A DNA stretch of 19,330 nucleotides from contig CALFIZ010000106.1 of NCBI GenBank assembly GCA_937877575.1, positions 1 through 19,330 on the forward strand. The letters are read 5' to 3'. Both the position numbers and the translations under genes were made by a program. This DNA comes from an uncultured Marinilabiliales bacterium. GTDB lineage: Bacteria > Bacteroidota > Bacteroidia > Bacteroidales > BM520. How positions within the stretch are numbered: the first letter of the stretch is position 1; every line of letters begins with the position of its first letter. This document shows positions 1 to 8,527 of the stretch, piece by piece. The notes beneath the pieces were generated by a model, which ran no database searches, had not been told where the DNA came from, and was given only the letters and a program-made list of their open reading frames with translations.

Positions 1-300
1 AAACTTATCAAGGGCAATACCAATTTAGATAAATTCGTTTATAAGGATCTCGGGGCTATGGCTACTATAGGTCGTGCTAAAGCTGTAGTCAATAAACCTA
101 AGATGACAGGATTTATGGCTTGGGGCGCGTGGATGTTGGTTCATTTGATTCGACTGGCGGGGGCGCACGCGAACTTCACTGTTGCAATTAAATGGGCTTG
201 GAATTTATTTTCAGGTATTCGCCTCGGCCGTATCATTACCAATATTAAGTTAGACAGTGGAAAATTGGCCGATAAAGTTGAAGAGGAAACTGACGTTTAA
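1..300 (+). CDS. ndh: Type II NADH:quinone oxidoreductase (NDH-2), C-terminal part
   Basis: The frame is open from the first base, so the gene begins left of the window; 99 codons and a TAA stop are visible. The segment FVYKDLGAMATIGRAKAVV is the conserved C-terminal stretch of NDH-2 enzymes, where the flavoprotein contacts the quinone. After it come two hydrophobic/aromatic patches (MAWGAWMLVHLIRLAG and a Trp-rich WAWNLFSGIR) that anchor NDH-2 peripherally to the inner membrane. The enzyme passes electrons from NADH to quinone without pumping protons. Codon choice (all four Arg codons are CGN, many Leu TTG) looks different from the genes that follow. The next ORF starts 19 nt after the stop. 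Family assignment is strong; only the tail can be judged. Confidence 0.85.
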   Translation, partial: KLIKGNTNLDKFVYKDLGAMATIGRAKAVVNKPKMTGFMAWGAWMLVHLIRLAGAHANFTVAIKWAWNLFSGIRLGRIITNIKLDSGKLADKVEEETDV

Positions 301-319
301 AAAGAAAGAGGCCAAGTAA

Positions 320-1597
320 ATGAAGCTTTTAATTGATGATGCCCATATTGATTTAATCAACAAAGGCTATATACTTGCAGGCCATGATGTTTCTTCAGGC
401 GGTCTGATAACCACATTGTTAGAAATGACCTTCAGCACGGAAGGACTCGGAATGGAACTGCTTTTCGATGTGTTCGAAGGCGTTTATCTGTTCAACTCGG
501 CTTTCAGCGAAAAGCCCGGACTTGTCATTCAAGTCACTGACTACAACAAAGTTGCATCCTATCTGTTCGACAGGGGGATAGAATTCTACATCCTCGGTGA
601 TGTGGTGGAATCAGATACGGTAAAAATCAATTACGAAGGAGAGACCTTCAAACTCGACATTGCCGATTTCAGGGACATCTGGAATCATCCGTCACTGCTT
701 TTCAACATGGAGCAGATAGCCGGTGAATTGGCAAGCGAAAGATACATGAATGTATTTGAGCAGCCTCTGAAATACAGGTTCGGACAAGTGTTCACAGGCA
801 AGTTCTCAAGTTATGGCATCGACCCTCACCGCCGCAAGCCCTCAGGCATAAAGGCAGCCATCATCCGTGAAAAAGGCTGTCAGTGCGACCGTGAAATGGC
901 ATACGCCCTTTATCTTGCCGGTTTCGATGTGAAGGACATCCATACCACGGACCTCATGTCGGGCAGGGAAAATCTCGAAGATGTCAACATGATTGTATTT
1001 GTAGGCGGATTCTCCAATTCAGATGTGCTCGGTTCAGCAAAAGGCTGGGCAGGTGCTTTGAAATACAACGAAAAAGCAAGGACTGCGCTTTATAATTTTT
1101 ACAAGCGCGATGACACGCTGAGTCTTGGTGTTTGCAACGGATGTCAGGTCATGGTGGAACTGGGGCTCATCTATCCTGAGATGGAAAACAAGCCTAAGAT
1201 GCTGCCTAACGATTCACAGAAATTTGAATCCGGTTTCGTAAATGTCACCATTCAGCCTAACAACTCAATAATGCTGCGTGCTCTTGCAGGATGCAGGCTC
1301 GGCGTATGGATAGCACATGGCGAGGGCAAGTTCATGTTAAGCGAAGATGAAAAGGCCTACAACATACCTCTTAAATATTCATATTCGGAATATCCTGGCA
1401 ATCCTAACGGTTCCGATTACGATGCGGCAGGCATCTGCTCAAAGGATGGCCGTCATCTCGCGATGATGCCTCATCTTGAAAGGTCATTCCTGCCGTGGCA
1501 GTGGCCCTACTACAACCGCAACAATGACGAAATCACACCGTGGTTCCTCGCCTTTGTAAGCGCAAAGGAATGGATAGCCAACATCATAAAAAAATAA
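320..1597 (+). CDS. purL: Phosphoribosylformylglycinamidine synthase, C-terminal third only
   Basis: PurL converts FGAR, glutamine and ATP to FGAM in purine synthesis. Full-length single-chain PurL has about 1200-1300 residues; this ORF has 425. Residues ~1-150 match the end of the second AIRS-type synthetase half (AGHDVSSGGLITTLLEM at 20-36). Residues ~175-425 are the glutaminase domain: PSGIKAAIIREKG at 174-186, nucleophile C272 in GVCNGCQ, and H385/E387 in MPHLER. The substrate- and ATP-binding N-terminal two thirds are absent. A TAA stands directly before the ATG in frame, and only 19 nt separate it from the ndh stop, so no N-terminal coding sequence lies upstream here. The frame is clean, so this could be one half of a split enzyme, a retained glutaminase, a recent deletion product or an assembly junction. 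Identity of the domain is certain; its functional state is not. Confidence 0.88.
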   Translation: MKLLIDDAHIDLINKGYILAGHDVSSGGLITTLLEMTFSTEGLGMELLFDVFEGVYLFNSAFSEKPGLVIQVTDYNKVASYLFDRGIEFYILGDVVESDTVKINYEGETFKLDIADFRDIWNHPSLLFNMEQIAGELASERYMNVFEQPLKYRFGQVFTGKFSSYGIDPHRRKPSGIKAAIIREKGCQCDREMAYALYLAGFDVKDIHTTDLMSGRENLEDVNMIVFVGGFSNSDVLGSAKGWAGALKYNEKARTALYNFYKRDDTLSLGVCNGCQVMVELGLIYPEMENKPKMLPNDSQKFESGFVNVTIQPNNSIMLRALAGCRLGVWIAHGEGKFMLSEDEKAYNIPLKYSYSEYPGNPNGSDYDAAGICSKDGRHLAMMPHLERSFLPWQWPYYNRNNDEITPWFLAFVSAKEWIANIIKK

Positions 1598-1600
1598 TTC

Positions 1601-2485
1601 ATGGCAATGAAACCTTCTAAGATGGCAATAGCGTATGATTTCGATGGTACGCTTGCGCCTGGGAACATGCAGGAACACGAATTCATTCCTGAACTCGGCA
1701 TCGGCAACAAGGAATTCTGGATGGAAGCCAACCGGTTAGCATCCCAAAACGATATGGACGGCATCCTCGCCTATATGCAGCTTATGCTCAACAAGGCCAA
1801 GGAAGCGCATATATCCATCAAGCGTGAATCATTTGAGAACTACGGCAAATCGATAAAGTTTTTCGACGGCGTTGAAACTTATTTTGACAGAATCAACGAA
1901 TACGCCATGTCAAAGAATCTTATCATTGAACATTACATCATTTCTTCAGGACTAAGGGAATTTGTTAGCGGGACAAGCATTGCCAAACATTTCAAGAGGA
2001 TATTTGCATCGGGGTTCAAGTACAACGATGAAGGTATCGCCGAATGGCCTGCCGTAGCCATCAATTACACCAACAAGACGCAGTATCTTTATCGTATCAA
2101 CAAAGGGATTTACAACAGTTGGGATGACACGCTCATCAACAAATACGTTCCTGACCATCTTCGTCCCATTCCGTTCCCCGACATGATTTATATCGGTGAC
2201 GGTGAAACAGACGTACCTGCGATGAAAATGATAAAGTACCGCGAAGGTACGGCCATTGCCGTGTACAATCCCGAAATCAGGCATTCAGGAAGCGGCACAT
2301 CCAATCCGAGAGAAATGTGCTTAGAACTGATTAAGGACAACCGTGCCGATTACATAGCTCCTGCCGACTACAGGGAGGGAAAGACTTTAGACACAATTCT
2401 TAAGCGACTGATTGATCGCATCGCCGCCGAACACGAGCTAAACGACATCAAGTTGAATCAGATCTCCAATCTGTACGATATGTAA
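1601..2485 (+). CDS. HAD-superfamily hydrolase (phosphatase-like)
   Basis: This 294-residue soluble protein has the haloacid dehalogenase motifs in order: DFDGT at 13-17 (nucleophile D13 and acid/base D15), SSG at 115-117 (motif II), a plausible motif III lysine near K159, and GDGETD at 199-204 (metal-binding acids). The ~80 residues between motif I and SSG could form a helical cap. HAD enzymes of this type usually hydrolyse small phosphomonoesters, but nothing in the sequence identifies the substrate. It begins 3 nt after the PurL fragment, so the two are probably co-transcribed. A second ATG lies 9 nt downstream and could be the start. The gene ends just before a hairpin that separates it from the convergent ftsZ. 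Confidence 0.85.
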   Translation: MAMKPSKMAIAYDFDGTLAPGNMQEHEFIPELGIGNKEFWMEANRLASQNDMDGILAYMQLMLNKAKEAHISIKRESFENYGKSIKFFDGVETYFDRINEYAMSKNLIIEHYIISSGLREFVSGTSIAKHFKRIFASGFKYNDEGIAEWPAVAINYTNKTQYLYRINKGIYNSWDDTLINKYVPDHLRPIPFPDMIYIGDGETDVPAMKMIKYREGTAIAVYNPEIRHSGSGTSNPREMCLELIKDNRADYIAPADYREGKTLDTILKRLIDRIAAEHELNDIKLNQISNLYDM

Positions 2486-2488
2486 CGA

Positions 2489-2520
2489 TTGTAGGGGCGA
2501 ACATTTATTCGCTCCTACAA
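2489..2520. terminator. Hairpin between convergent genes, likely bidirectional terminator
   Basis: Thirteen bases, TTGTAGGGGCGAA (2489-2501), are followed by a 6-nt loop and then TTCGCTCCTACAA (2508-2520). This makes a 13-bp stem with a single G:T-type mismatch. It sits in the 47-nt gap between the end of the HAD gene and the end of ftsZ, where a terminator serving both directions is expected. There is no long T-run on either side, so it is not a textbook intrinsic terminator. The arm resembles a short palindrome family (TGTAGGGGCGAA...) that I recall as repeated in many bacterial genomes, so it may also be a dispersed extragenic palindrome. Confidence 0.6.
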
Positions 2521-2532
2521 ATTCAAATATTA

Positions 2533-3942
2533 TCAGTCAACGTTAGGATTAAGGAACCTGTTGTTGTTACGTCTTAACACGTATGTGTTGCAGTTGACCG
2601 AAGACGAAGACATGATAGGTTCTGCAGAAGATGGCACTTCCGCAAATTCAACTTCTTTCCTCATATAAGCAGGCTCCTTCTCCATTCTTTCCACCTGTTC
2701 GCTTGACGAAAGATCGAGAGAGAAACTGCGTATGTTTTTGTAGCGTTCCTCGCTCTTCTTATTCATCTCTTCACTTCCCAGAGGCCCATCGTTGTAACCG
2801 GCGTATGGTTCAATGTTTCCTAAAACTTCAGTATCTGCGCTGTTATGTCTGCTATCTTCATCGTACAGGGTACGTATGATTCTTTCAGAATTATTAGCAT
2901 TGATTGAAATCTCGTCCGTCTCGGAATCATTATTGGGTTTCGCATCATCAAGATTGATGACCTTTTTTTCCGGCTGAACACTTGTTGACGGGAATCCTGT
3001 TGCGATGATGGTTACAGCCAACTGGTTTCCAAGAGAATCGTCAAAACTTTGCCCAAAAATGATATCAGCATTGCCGCCGGCAAATTCCTGAACATATTCA
3101 GCAAGTTCATCAAGTTCATCGGTAGTAATCTGTTCGCTGCCGCTGACAATATTGAGCAATATGTTACTTGCGCCTTTGATGTCGCCATCATTGAGCAGAG
3201 GGGAATCCAAAGCTGCATCAACAGCATCCTTTGCTCTGTTTTCACCTTCCGCGATGCCATAGCCGACAAGTGACGTTCCACTGTTGGAAAGAACGGTTCT
3301 AACATCCTGGAAGTCAACATTCACATATCCGGACTTTGTAATCATTTCGGAGATGCTTTTGGCTGCCGTTGCAAGCACTTTATCAGCCATTGCAAAAGAT
3401 TCCTTTATACCTAATGTCCCGTATGATTCCTTGAGTTTCTGGTTGGCGACAACAATCATCGTATCAACGTTTTCCCTTAGTCTGGCAATACCATCCTTAG
3501 CCTGATTTTCTCTCTTTTTTCCTTCCCATTTAAAAGGTGTAGTGACAATAGCAACGGTAAGGATGCCATGTTCCTTAGCCAATTGTGCTATTACAGGAGC
3601 CGCACCAGTTCCTGTACCACCACCCATTCCTGCTGTTATGAACAGCATCTTGGTGTTTGCCTGTATTGCATCGACAAGCTGTTCCTTGCTTTCAATTGCA
3701 AGCTGACGTCCAACCTCAGGTTGCGCTCCTGCACCGAGGCCGGTACTGCCAAGACGTATCTTGACAGGAACATCACTTGAGTCAAGTGCCTGATTGTCAG
3801 TATTGCAAACTACAAAGTCAACATCAGTGATACCCTGACTGTACATATAGTTTACTGCGTTGCAGCCGCCGCCGCCTACTCCTATCACCTTAATAATCGA
3901 TGATTTGTCTTTTGGTAAATTAAAGTCTATATTCCCTACCAT
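2533..3942 (-). CDS. ftsZ: Cell division GTPase FtsZ
   Basis: FtsZ is the tubulin-like GTPase that polymerises into the Z ring. This 469-residue protein has the GTP-binding VIGVGGGGCNAVN segment (residues 19-31), the tubulin signature GGGTGTG at 107-113, and the following conserved GTPase core to about residue 320. A long acidic, Ser/Asn-rich linker (~320-450) leads to a conserved tail, RRNNNRFLNPNVD, which resembles the Bacteroidota C-terminal peptide used to bind FtsA and other partners. It is the last gene of the dcw operon, 39 nt after ftsA. That AT-rich gap has no clear promoter, so read-through from upstream is likely. The downstream hairpin at 2489-2520 probably ends the operon. Confidence 0.97.
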   Translation of the reverse strand: MVGNIDFNLPKDKSSIIKVIGVGGGGCNAVNYMYSQGITDVDFVVCNTDNQALDSSDVPVKIRLGSTGLGAGAQPEVGRQLAIESKEQLVDAIQANTKMLFITAGMGGGTGTGAAPVIAQLAKEHGILTVAIVTTPFKWEGKKRENQAKDGIARLRENVDTMIVVANQKLKESYGTLGIKESFAMADKVLATAAKSISEMITKSGYVNVDFQDVRTVLSNSGTSLVGYGIAEGENRAKDAVDAALDSPLLNDGDIKGASNILLNIVSGSEQITTDELDELAEYVQEFAGGNADIIFGQSFDDSLGNQLAVTIIATGFPSTSVQPEKKVINLDDAKPNNDSETDEISINANNSERIIRTLYDEDSRHNSADTEVLGNIEPYAGYNDGPLGSEEMNKKSEERYKNIRSFSLDLSSSEQVERMEKEPAYMRKEVEFAEVPSSAEPIMSSSSVNCNTYVLRRNNNRFLNPNVD

Positions 3943-3981
3943 AATCGTTTGTGTTTAGTTATTTATAATTTTATTATACTC

Positions 3982-5262
3982 TTATTCTGATGTTAAAAAT
4001 GATTCGAACATATCCAGCAGATGTCTTCTTTTCTTCTTTACATCCTTGATTTCCGGTTTCTGTTCTTCCTCGGTATTGTCATTACCTGAATGTGTTGCTT
4101 CCAGTTCATCTTCCTCGGCTTTCTCAATACCTATCTTAAGAAGTCCCACAGCCGTGGAATATATCGGGTTTGACAATTCCTTGTCGGTTCCGTTTTCCAG
4201 AAATTCGTTAGGATAGCCAATGCGTGTCTCCTTGCCGGTGACATATTCTGTAAGCTGGATGATATGTTTCAGCAAAGAGCCGCCGCCGGTTATGATTATT
4301 CCTGCAATCAGCTTCTTCTCATAGCCCGAATTTCTGATGTTGAAATTCACCTGTTCAAGGATTTCTTCCATTCTTGCCTGAATGATGGACGCAAGATTCT
4401 TCAAAGATATTTCTCTTGGCGGACGTCCGCGAAGACCGGGGATGGAAACTATTTCCTCTTCCTTGTTTTTTACAGCCATTGCCGAGCCGAACTTCACCTT
4501 CAGGTCTTCGGCATATTTCTTTATGATTGTACATCCTTCTTTAATGTCCTCAGTTATAACTTCCCCACCGAAAGGTATCACGGAAGAATGTCTGAGAAAT
4601 CCATCCTGGAAGATTGCAATATCAGTGGTGCCGCCACCTATGTCCACGAGGGCAACACCAGCTTCCTTCTCCTCTTCGCTTACCGCCGCACTTGAAGATG
4701 CAATCGGTTCGAGTATAAGGCCCTTAAGCTCCAGTCCGGCTCTCTCAACACATTTCTTTATGTTTCTCACAGCAGCTATCTGCGCCGTGATTACATGGAA
4801 ATTGGTTTCTATCAGAGTCCCAACCATGCCTACCGGCTCCTTTATACCCGGCTCACCATCAATGGTGTATTCCTGCGGAATGACGGCAATAATCTGTTCC
4901 CCCGGATTTATCGCAAGATTATACATGCTCGCAGTAAGCTTGTCAATATCATCCTGGGTTATCTCCTCATCCCTCACCTGCTTCATATAGTGCCCACGCT
5001 GTTGAATACTTTTCACATACTGTCCGGCTATACCTACATACACCTCCTTTATCTCCACATTGGAGTTTTCCTCAGCCTCTTTTATCGCCCTCTGTATCGA
5101 CTGTATCGTTAATTCAATATTGGAGACGAATCCACGTTTCACACCTAAGGATTCTGTTTTGCCGTATCCGGCAATCTCTATCTTCCCGGATTCGGCTCTC
5201 CTGCCAACTACCGCTGCTATTTTAGTAGTTCCTATATCGAGTCCAACAATGTAATCTGTCAT
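3982..5262 (-). CDS. ftsA: Cell division protein FtsA
   Basis: FtsA is the actin-like ATPase that tethers FtsZ to the membrane and recruits later divisome proteins. The 426-residue product begins with the phosphate-1 motif GLDIGTTKIAAVVG (residues 7-20). It has VALVDIGGGTTDIAIF (phosphate-2) near residue 205 and IIITGGGSLLKH (adenosine motif) near residue 325. A charged linker (~370-410) precedes a basic and amphipathic end, KKKRRHLLDMFESFLTSE, which fits the membrane-targeting helix of the family. It lies 5 nt after ftsQ and 39 nt before ftsZ, the usual order. Nothing suggests loss of function. Confidence 0.97.
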   Translation of the reverse strand: MTDYIVGLDIGTTKIAAVVGRRAESGKIEIAGYGKTESLGVKRGFVSNIELTIQSIQRAIKEAEENSNVEIKEVYVGIAGQYVKSIQQRGHYMKQVRDEEITQDDIDKLTASMYNLAINPGEQIIAVIPQEYTIDGEPGIKEPVGMVGTLIETNFHVITAQIAAVRNIKKCVERAGLELKGLILEPIASSSAAVSEEEKEAGVALVDIGGGTTDIAIFQDGFLRHSSVIPFGGEVITEDIKEGCTIIKKYAEDLKVKFGSAMAVKNKEEEIVSIPGLRGRPPREISLKNLASIIQARMEEILEQVNFNIRNSGYEKKLIAGIIITGGGSLLKHIIQLTEYVTGKETRIGYPNEFLENGTDKELSNPIYSTAVGLLKIGIEKAEEDELEATHSGNDNTEEEQKPEIKDVKKKRRHLLDMFESFLTSE

Positions 5263-5267
5263 AATAT

Positions 5268-6035
5268 TTAATTTTTAGTTATTGCTATTACCTGATTTTC
5301 AAAATTGAGATTCAAAGCCTCATACGCCGACAAGTCCCGTTCCTGCATTGCCTCACAGAACATTCTCAAATTGAATGACTTGACATCCATATTGTCCGGT
5401 GTGCCGATTATTATCCGCTTCACTCCATACTTGCTCTGCAACTCTATCATTTCATCCTTCCCCACAACACTGACTGATTCAGTGATGTCGTAAAGGAAAT
5501 GCTTCTTCTCATTGAGAATATATGAAACAACAGCCGACAAATTCTCTGTTCTTGAGGAATGCTTATTTATATCTGTATCTTTTAATCCATTAATTGTCAA
5601 TAATTTATAACTTCCATCATATCTGTCCGAATAGAATATGTCACCTTCCAATGTCATGTATAAATTTTTTCTGTCCTTGATATTCACTTGTGCCACCGGC
5701 TCCTTCTGCACCACCGTCACCAATATGTTGCCGTTGACTAACGGAGTGACTTTCACAGACTTGACTGACTGTATCTTCATAAGTTTTGTGGTGAGAAGTG
5801 AATCATTCACACTGCTGAATCTCTTCGTTTTTACAGAGTTGATTTCGTTTGAGATGAAATATTTGATGATACTGTCGGTAAGCATCTCTTTCCCTTCAGG
5901 AACAAGCACCCTGACTTCCACACCATTAACCGTCTTCCTGTTGTAATAGCGGACACAGAATACGGACGCAACAACAGCTAATGCCACGAACAGCCATATC
6001 AGAACAGTTATTATTATGTTGCCTGCCTTACTCAT
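5268..6035 (-). CDS. ftsQ: Cell division protein FtsQ
   Basis: FtsQ (DivIB) is a bitopic membrane protein that links the cytoplasmic division ring to the FtsL/FtsI/FtsW module. This 255-residue product has one transmembrane segment near its start (about residues 7-27, IIITVLIWLFVALAVVASVF). After it comes a POTRA-like periplasmic region with the typical VKSVKVTPLVNGNILVTVVQKEP stretch, and then a beta-rich domain. Sequence conservation in FtsQ is low, so the call rests on topology, the POTRA-like pattern and its place between murC and ftsA. It overlaps the end of murC by 8 nt, which suggests translational coupling. Confidence 0.92.
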   Translation of the reverse strand: MSKAGNIIITVLIWLFVALAVVASVFCVRYYNRKTVNGVEVRVLVPEGKEMLTDSIIKYFISNEINSVKTKRFSSVNDSLLTTKLMKIQSVKSVKVTPLVNGNILVTVVQKEPVAQVNIKDRKNLYMTLEGDIFYSDRYDGSYKLLTINGLKDTDINKHSSRTENLSAVVSYILNEKKHFLYDITESVSVVGKDEMIELQSKYGVKRIIIGTPDNMDVKSFNLRMFCEAMQERDLSAYEALNLNFENQVIAITKN

Positions 6036-7392
6036 TGTGCTTCTCCTTTAACATTTCAACGATTTCATTACAACTTCTGTCGATATTGCCTGCACCTATA
6101 GTTACGATAATATCGGCATCCGTTTTCCTTGCGACCTGTGCGACAGTGTTTTTCAAAATGACACTGCCCTTGCTGACATTCATCCTAAAGAACAGCTCAT
6201 GTGAAGTCACACCTTCAATAGGCAGTTCACGGGCAGGATATATGTCAAGCAAATACATTTCATCAAATTTGGAGAGGACTTCTGCAAACTGATCCATAAA
6301 CAATTTTGTCCTCGAATAGAGATGCGGCTGGAAAAAACCGCATATCTTCTTGCCCGGATACACTTCATGAATTGCATCAAGAAGAGTCTCAACCTGTTCA
6401 GGATGATGTGCATAGTCATCGATGTAAACCACTTTGTCATCCTGATAAAGGACATCGAACCTGCGGGAAACACCCTTATAGTTTCTCATTGCCAATGCAA
6501 CCTTGCAATAATCGACTTTAAGCAAGGCAGCTACTGAAAAGGCAGCACAGAAGTTCTCCATGTTGAATCTTCCGCGAATAGGCATATCGGTGAGCTTCAC
6601 GTCTTTCTTGCCGTCGTTTATTATGATGTCAGCCAAGCCGTTATGATACGAATACTCGACTATTCTGCATTTTGCATTCTTATCGAAACCGTAAGTATTG
6701 GCGGTTGGTACTATATCTTTATACTTGTAATTCACAATTCTGTTGGAAGGTTTGGCAATCGATGAAAATTCCCTGAAAGCATCGACCAGTTGTGCCTTTT
6801 CACCATAGACATCAAGATGGTCGATTTCTACGGAAGTGACCACTGAGATATCAGGTTTGAGTTTAAGGAATGACCTGTCGTATTCATCTGCCTCGACCAC
6901 AACTATTCTTGCGCCATTTGAGGAATACAGGTTACTGCCCGTTGTTTTGCATATCCCGCCAACAAAAGCCTCAATAGGGATATTGCATCCGTCAAAGATG
7001 TTGGCAATCATTGCAGTAACTGTAGTCTTGCCGTGTGTTCCGGCAACTGCGATGCAATATTTGCCCTCGCAAACGGCTGCCAGAAGGTCGGAACGTTTAA
7101 CACCATTGAAGCCATTATTCATGGCGTATGCAAGTTCCTTGTTGCTTATATTTATAGCCGGAGTATAAACGACCAAATCTGTATCATCGCTTATATTATC
7201 CTCATTCTCAAAGTAGTTGACAACTATCCCGAAATTTTCGAGCATTTCGGTAACAGCAGAGTGAGCTTTGTCATATCCCGAAACCTTGCAGCCGCGATTA
7301 TAGAAATACTGGGCAAGAGAACTCATCCCAATACCGCCTATTCCTATGAAATACAGCCTTTTAAGTTTATTTATGTTTATCCCCTCAGACAT
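6028..7392 (-). CDS. murC: UDP-N-acetylmuramate--L-alanine ligase MurC
   Basis: MurC adds L-alanine to UDP-MurNAc, the first peptide-forming step of peptidoglycan synthesis in the cytoplasm. Visible landmarks, counted from the in-frame GTG at 7398, are the nucleotide-fold motif GIGGIGMSS (19-27), P-loop GTHGKTT (120-126), EADEYDRS (169-176), SVEIDHLDVYG (189-199), and DDYAHHPEQ (327-335) in the C-terminal domain, with FQPHLYSRT following. Length is normal for the family (about 455). I prefer the ATG at 7392 because the GTG at 7398 directly follows an in-frame stop. It overlaps ftsQ and follows murG closely. All catalytic motifs look intact, which matters because the neighbouring MurD is not. 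Confidence 0.96.
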   Translation of the reverse strand: MSEGININKLKRLYFIGIGGIGMSSLAQYFYNRGCKVSGYDKAHSAVTEMLENFGIVVNYFENEDNISDDTDLVVYTPAINISNKELAYAMNNGFNGVKRSDLLAAVCEGKYCIAVAGTHGKTTVTAMIANIFDGCNIPIEAFVGGICKTTGSNLYSSNGARIVVVEADEYDRSFLKLKPDISVVTSVEIDHLDVYGEKAQLVDAFREFSSIAKPSNRIVNYKYKDIVPTANTYGFDKNAKCRIVEYSYHNGLADIIINDGKKDVKLTDMPIRGRFNMENFCAAFSVAALLKVDYCKVALAMRNYKGVSRRFDVLYQDDKVVYIDDYAHHPEQVETLLDAIHEVYPGKKICGFFQPHLYSRTKLFMDQFAEVLSKFDEMYLLDIYPARELPIEGVTSHELFFRMNVSKGSVILKNTVAQVARKTDADIIVTIGAGNIDRSCNEIVEMLKEKHNE

Positions 7393-7408
7393 TTCCACTC
7401 ATTAATTA

Positions 7409-8527
7409 TTACTTATTCAACAATTTAGTTTCTATTACATTCAATATCCTATCAACAGCGTCGGTGATAGCCAGTTTCTTAATGTTGGTTCCGAGCAACT
7501 GAAGTCTCTCCCTGTCATTCAACAGGCTGATTGCGACATCCGCAAGCTCTTGTTCTGCTTTGTCATTTTCCACAATCACTGCCGCATCTTTGTCAGCAAG
7601 TGCCTTGGCATTTATCATCTGATGATTTTCAGCGGCAGTTGGCAGCGGTATCAGAATCGCAGGAAGTCCGACTGCGCAGAGTTCGGAAATGGCTATGGCA
7701 CCCGATCTCGAAACAACCATGTCAGCAACACTATACGCCAAATCCATTCTATATATGAAATCTGAGCACCAGACAGAGTCCACATAGTTGTCCTTCAGCT
7801 GTTCCTCAGCGGTGGCCAAATAGTTTTTCCCTACCTGCCAAATAACAAAACATCCTGCATCCACGTATCTCTGCAAATCTTTGGCAATAGCATTGTTTAT
7901 TGCAAGCGCACCCTGACTTCCGCCGACGATGAGCACAACAGGTTTGCTTCTGTCCTTTATTCCGAAATATTCGAAAGCCTCATCGGATTTCGGTGTTATG
8001 TTCAGAAATTCCTTTCTGATCGGGTTACCGGTCATGACTATTTTCTCCTCAGGGAAATATTTCTCCAAACCGCTGTAAGCCACACATATAGCGTCCACGT
8101 TCTTGCTCAGCATTATATTGGTTTTGCCTGGGAACGAGTTCTGTTCCTGTATTATGGCAGGAATGTGTTGTGCCACTGCTGCTTTCAAAACGGCACCACT
8201 GGCATACCCGCCGACCCCGACCACAAAATCAGGCTTAAAACTCTTGATAATCTTTTTTGCCTTCTCCATGCTAAAGAAGAACTTTACAAGGATAGGTATG
8301 TTTTTCAGCATGGATTTTCTGCTAAGTCCCTGTACATTAAGCCCGATAATCTTATATCCTGCCTTAGGGACTTTTTCCATTTCCATTCTTCCGTTGGCAC
8401 CTATGAAGAGTATATCGGAACTCGGATATCTGTCCCTTATTCCATTTGCAATTGCTATTGCCGGAAATATATGGCCTCCTGTTCCTCCCCCACTGACAAT
8501 AACTTTGATAGTATCATTATTCTTCAT
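7409..8527 (-). CDS. murG: Lipid II-forming GlcNAc transferase MurG
   Basis: MurG transfers GlcNAc from UDP-GlcNAc to lipid I on the inner face of the membrane, making lipid II. The 372-residue protein has the N-terminal glycine-rich loop SGGGTGGHIFPAIAIA (residues 13-28), a second loop VVGVGGYASG, QEQNSFPGKTN in the N-domain, the C-domain loop VGGSQGALAIN, and the UDP-GlcNAc site region SRSGAIAISEL...PLPTAAENHQ. This is a GT-B, family GT28 arrangement of normal length. It overlaps the end of ftsW by 11 nt and lies just upstream of murC in the operon. No damage is visible. Confidence 0.97.
   Translation of the reverse strand: MKNNDTIKVIVSGGGTGGHIFPAIAIANGIRDRYPSSDILFIGANGRMEMEKVPKAGYKIIGLNVQGLSRKSMLKNIPILVKFFFSMEKAKKIIKSFKPDFVVGVGGYASGAVLKAAVAQHIPAIIQEQNSFPGKTNIMLSKNVDAICVAYSGLEKYFPEEKIVMTGNPIRKEFLNITPKSDEAFEYFGIKDRSKPVVLIVGGSQGALAINNAIAKDLQRYVDAGCFVIWQVGKNYLATAEEQLKDNYVDSVWCSDFIYRMDLAYSVADMVVSRSGAIAISELCAVGLPAILIPLPTAAENHQMINAKALADKDAAVIVENDKAEQELADVAISLLNDRERLQLLGTNIKKLAITDAVDRILNVIETKLLNK

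Noticed and set aside
4382..4990. 202-codon + strand frame inside ftsA
   Set aside because: It is antisense to a well-supported ftsA and has no recognisable features; codon structure follows ftsA.
7393..7398. GTG start of murC at 7398
   Set aside because: The GTG directly follows an in-frame TGA, and an ATG two codons later gives a normal MurC start, so the ATG at 7392 is preferred.
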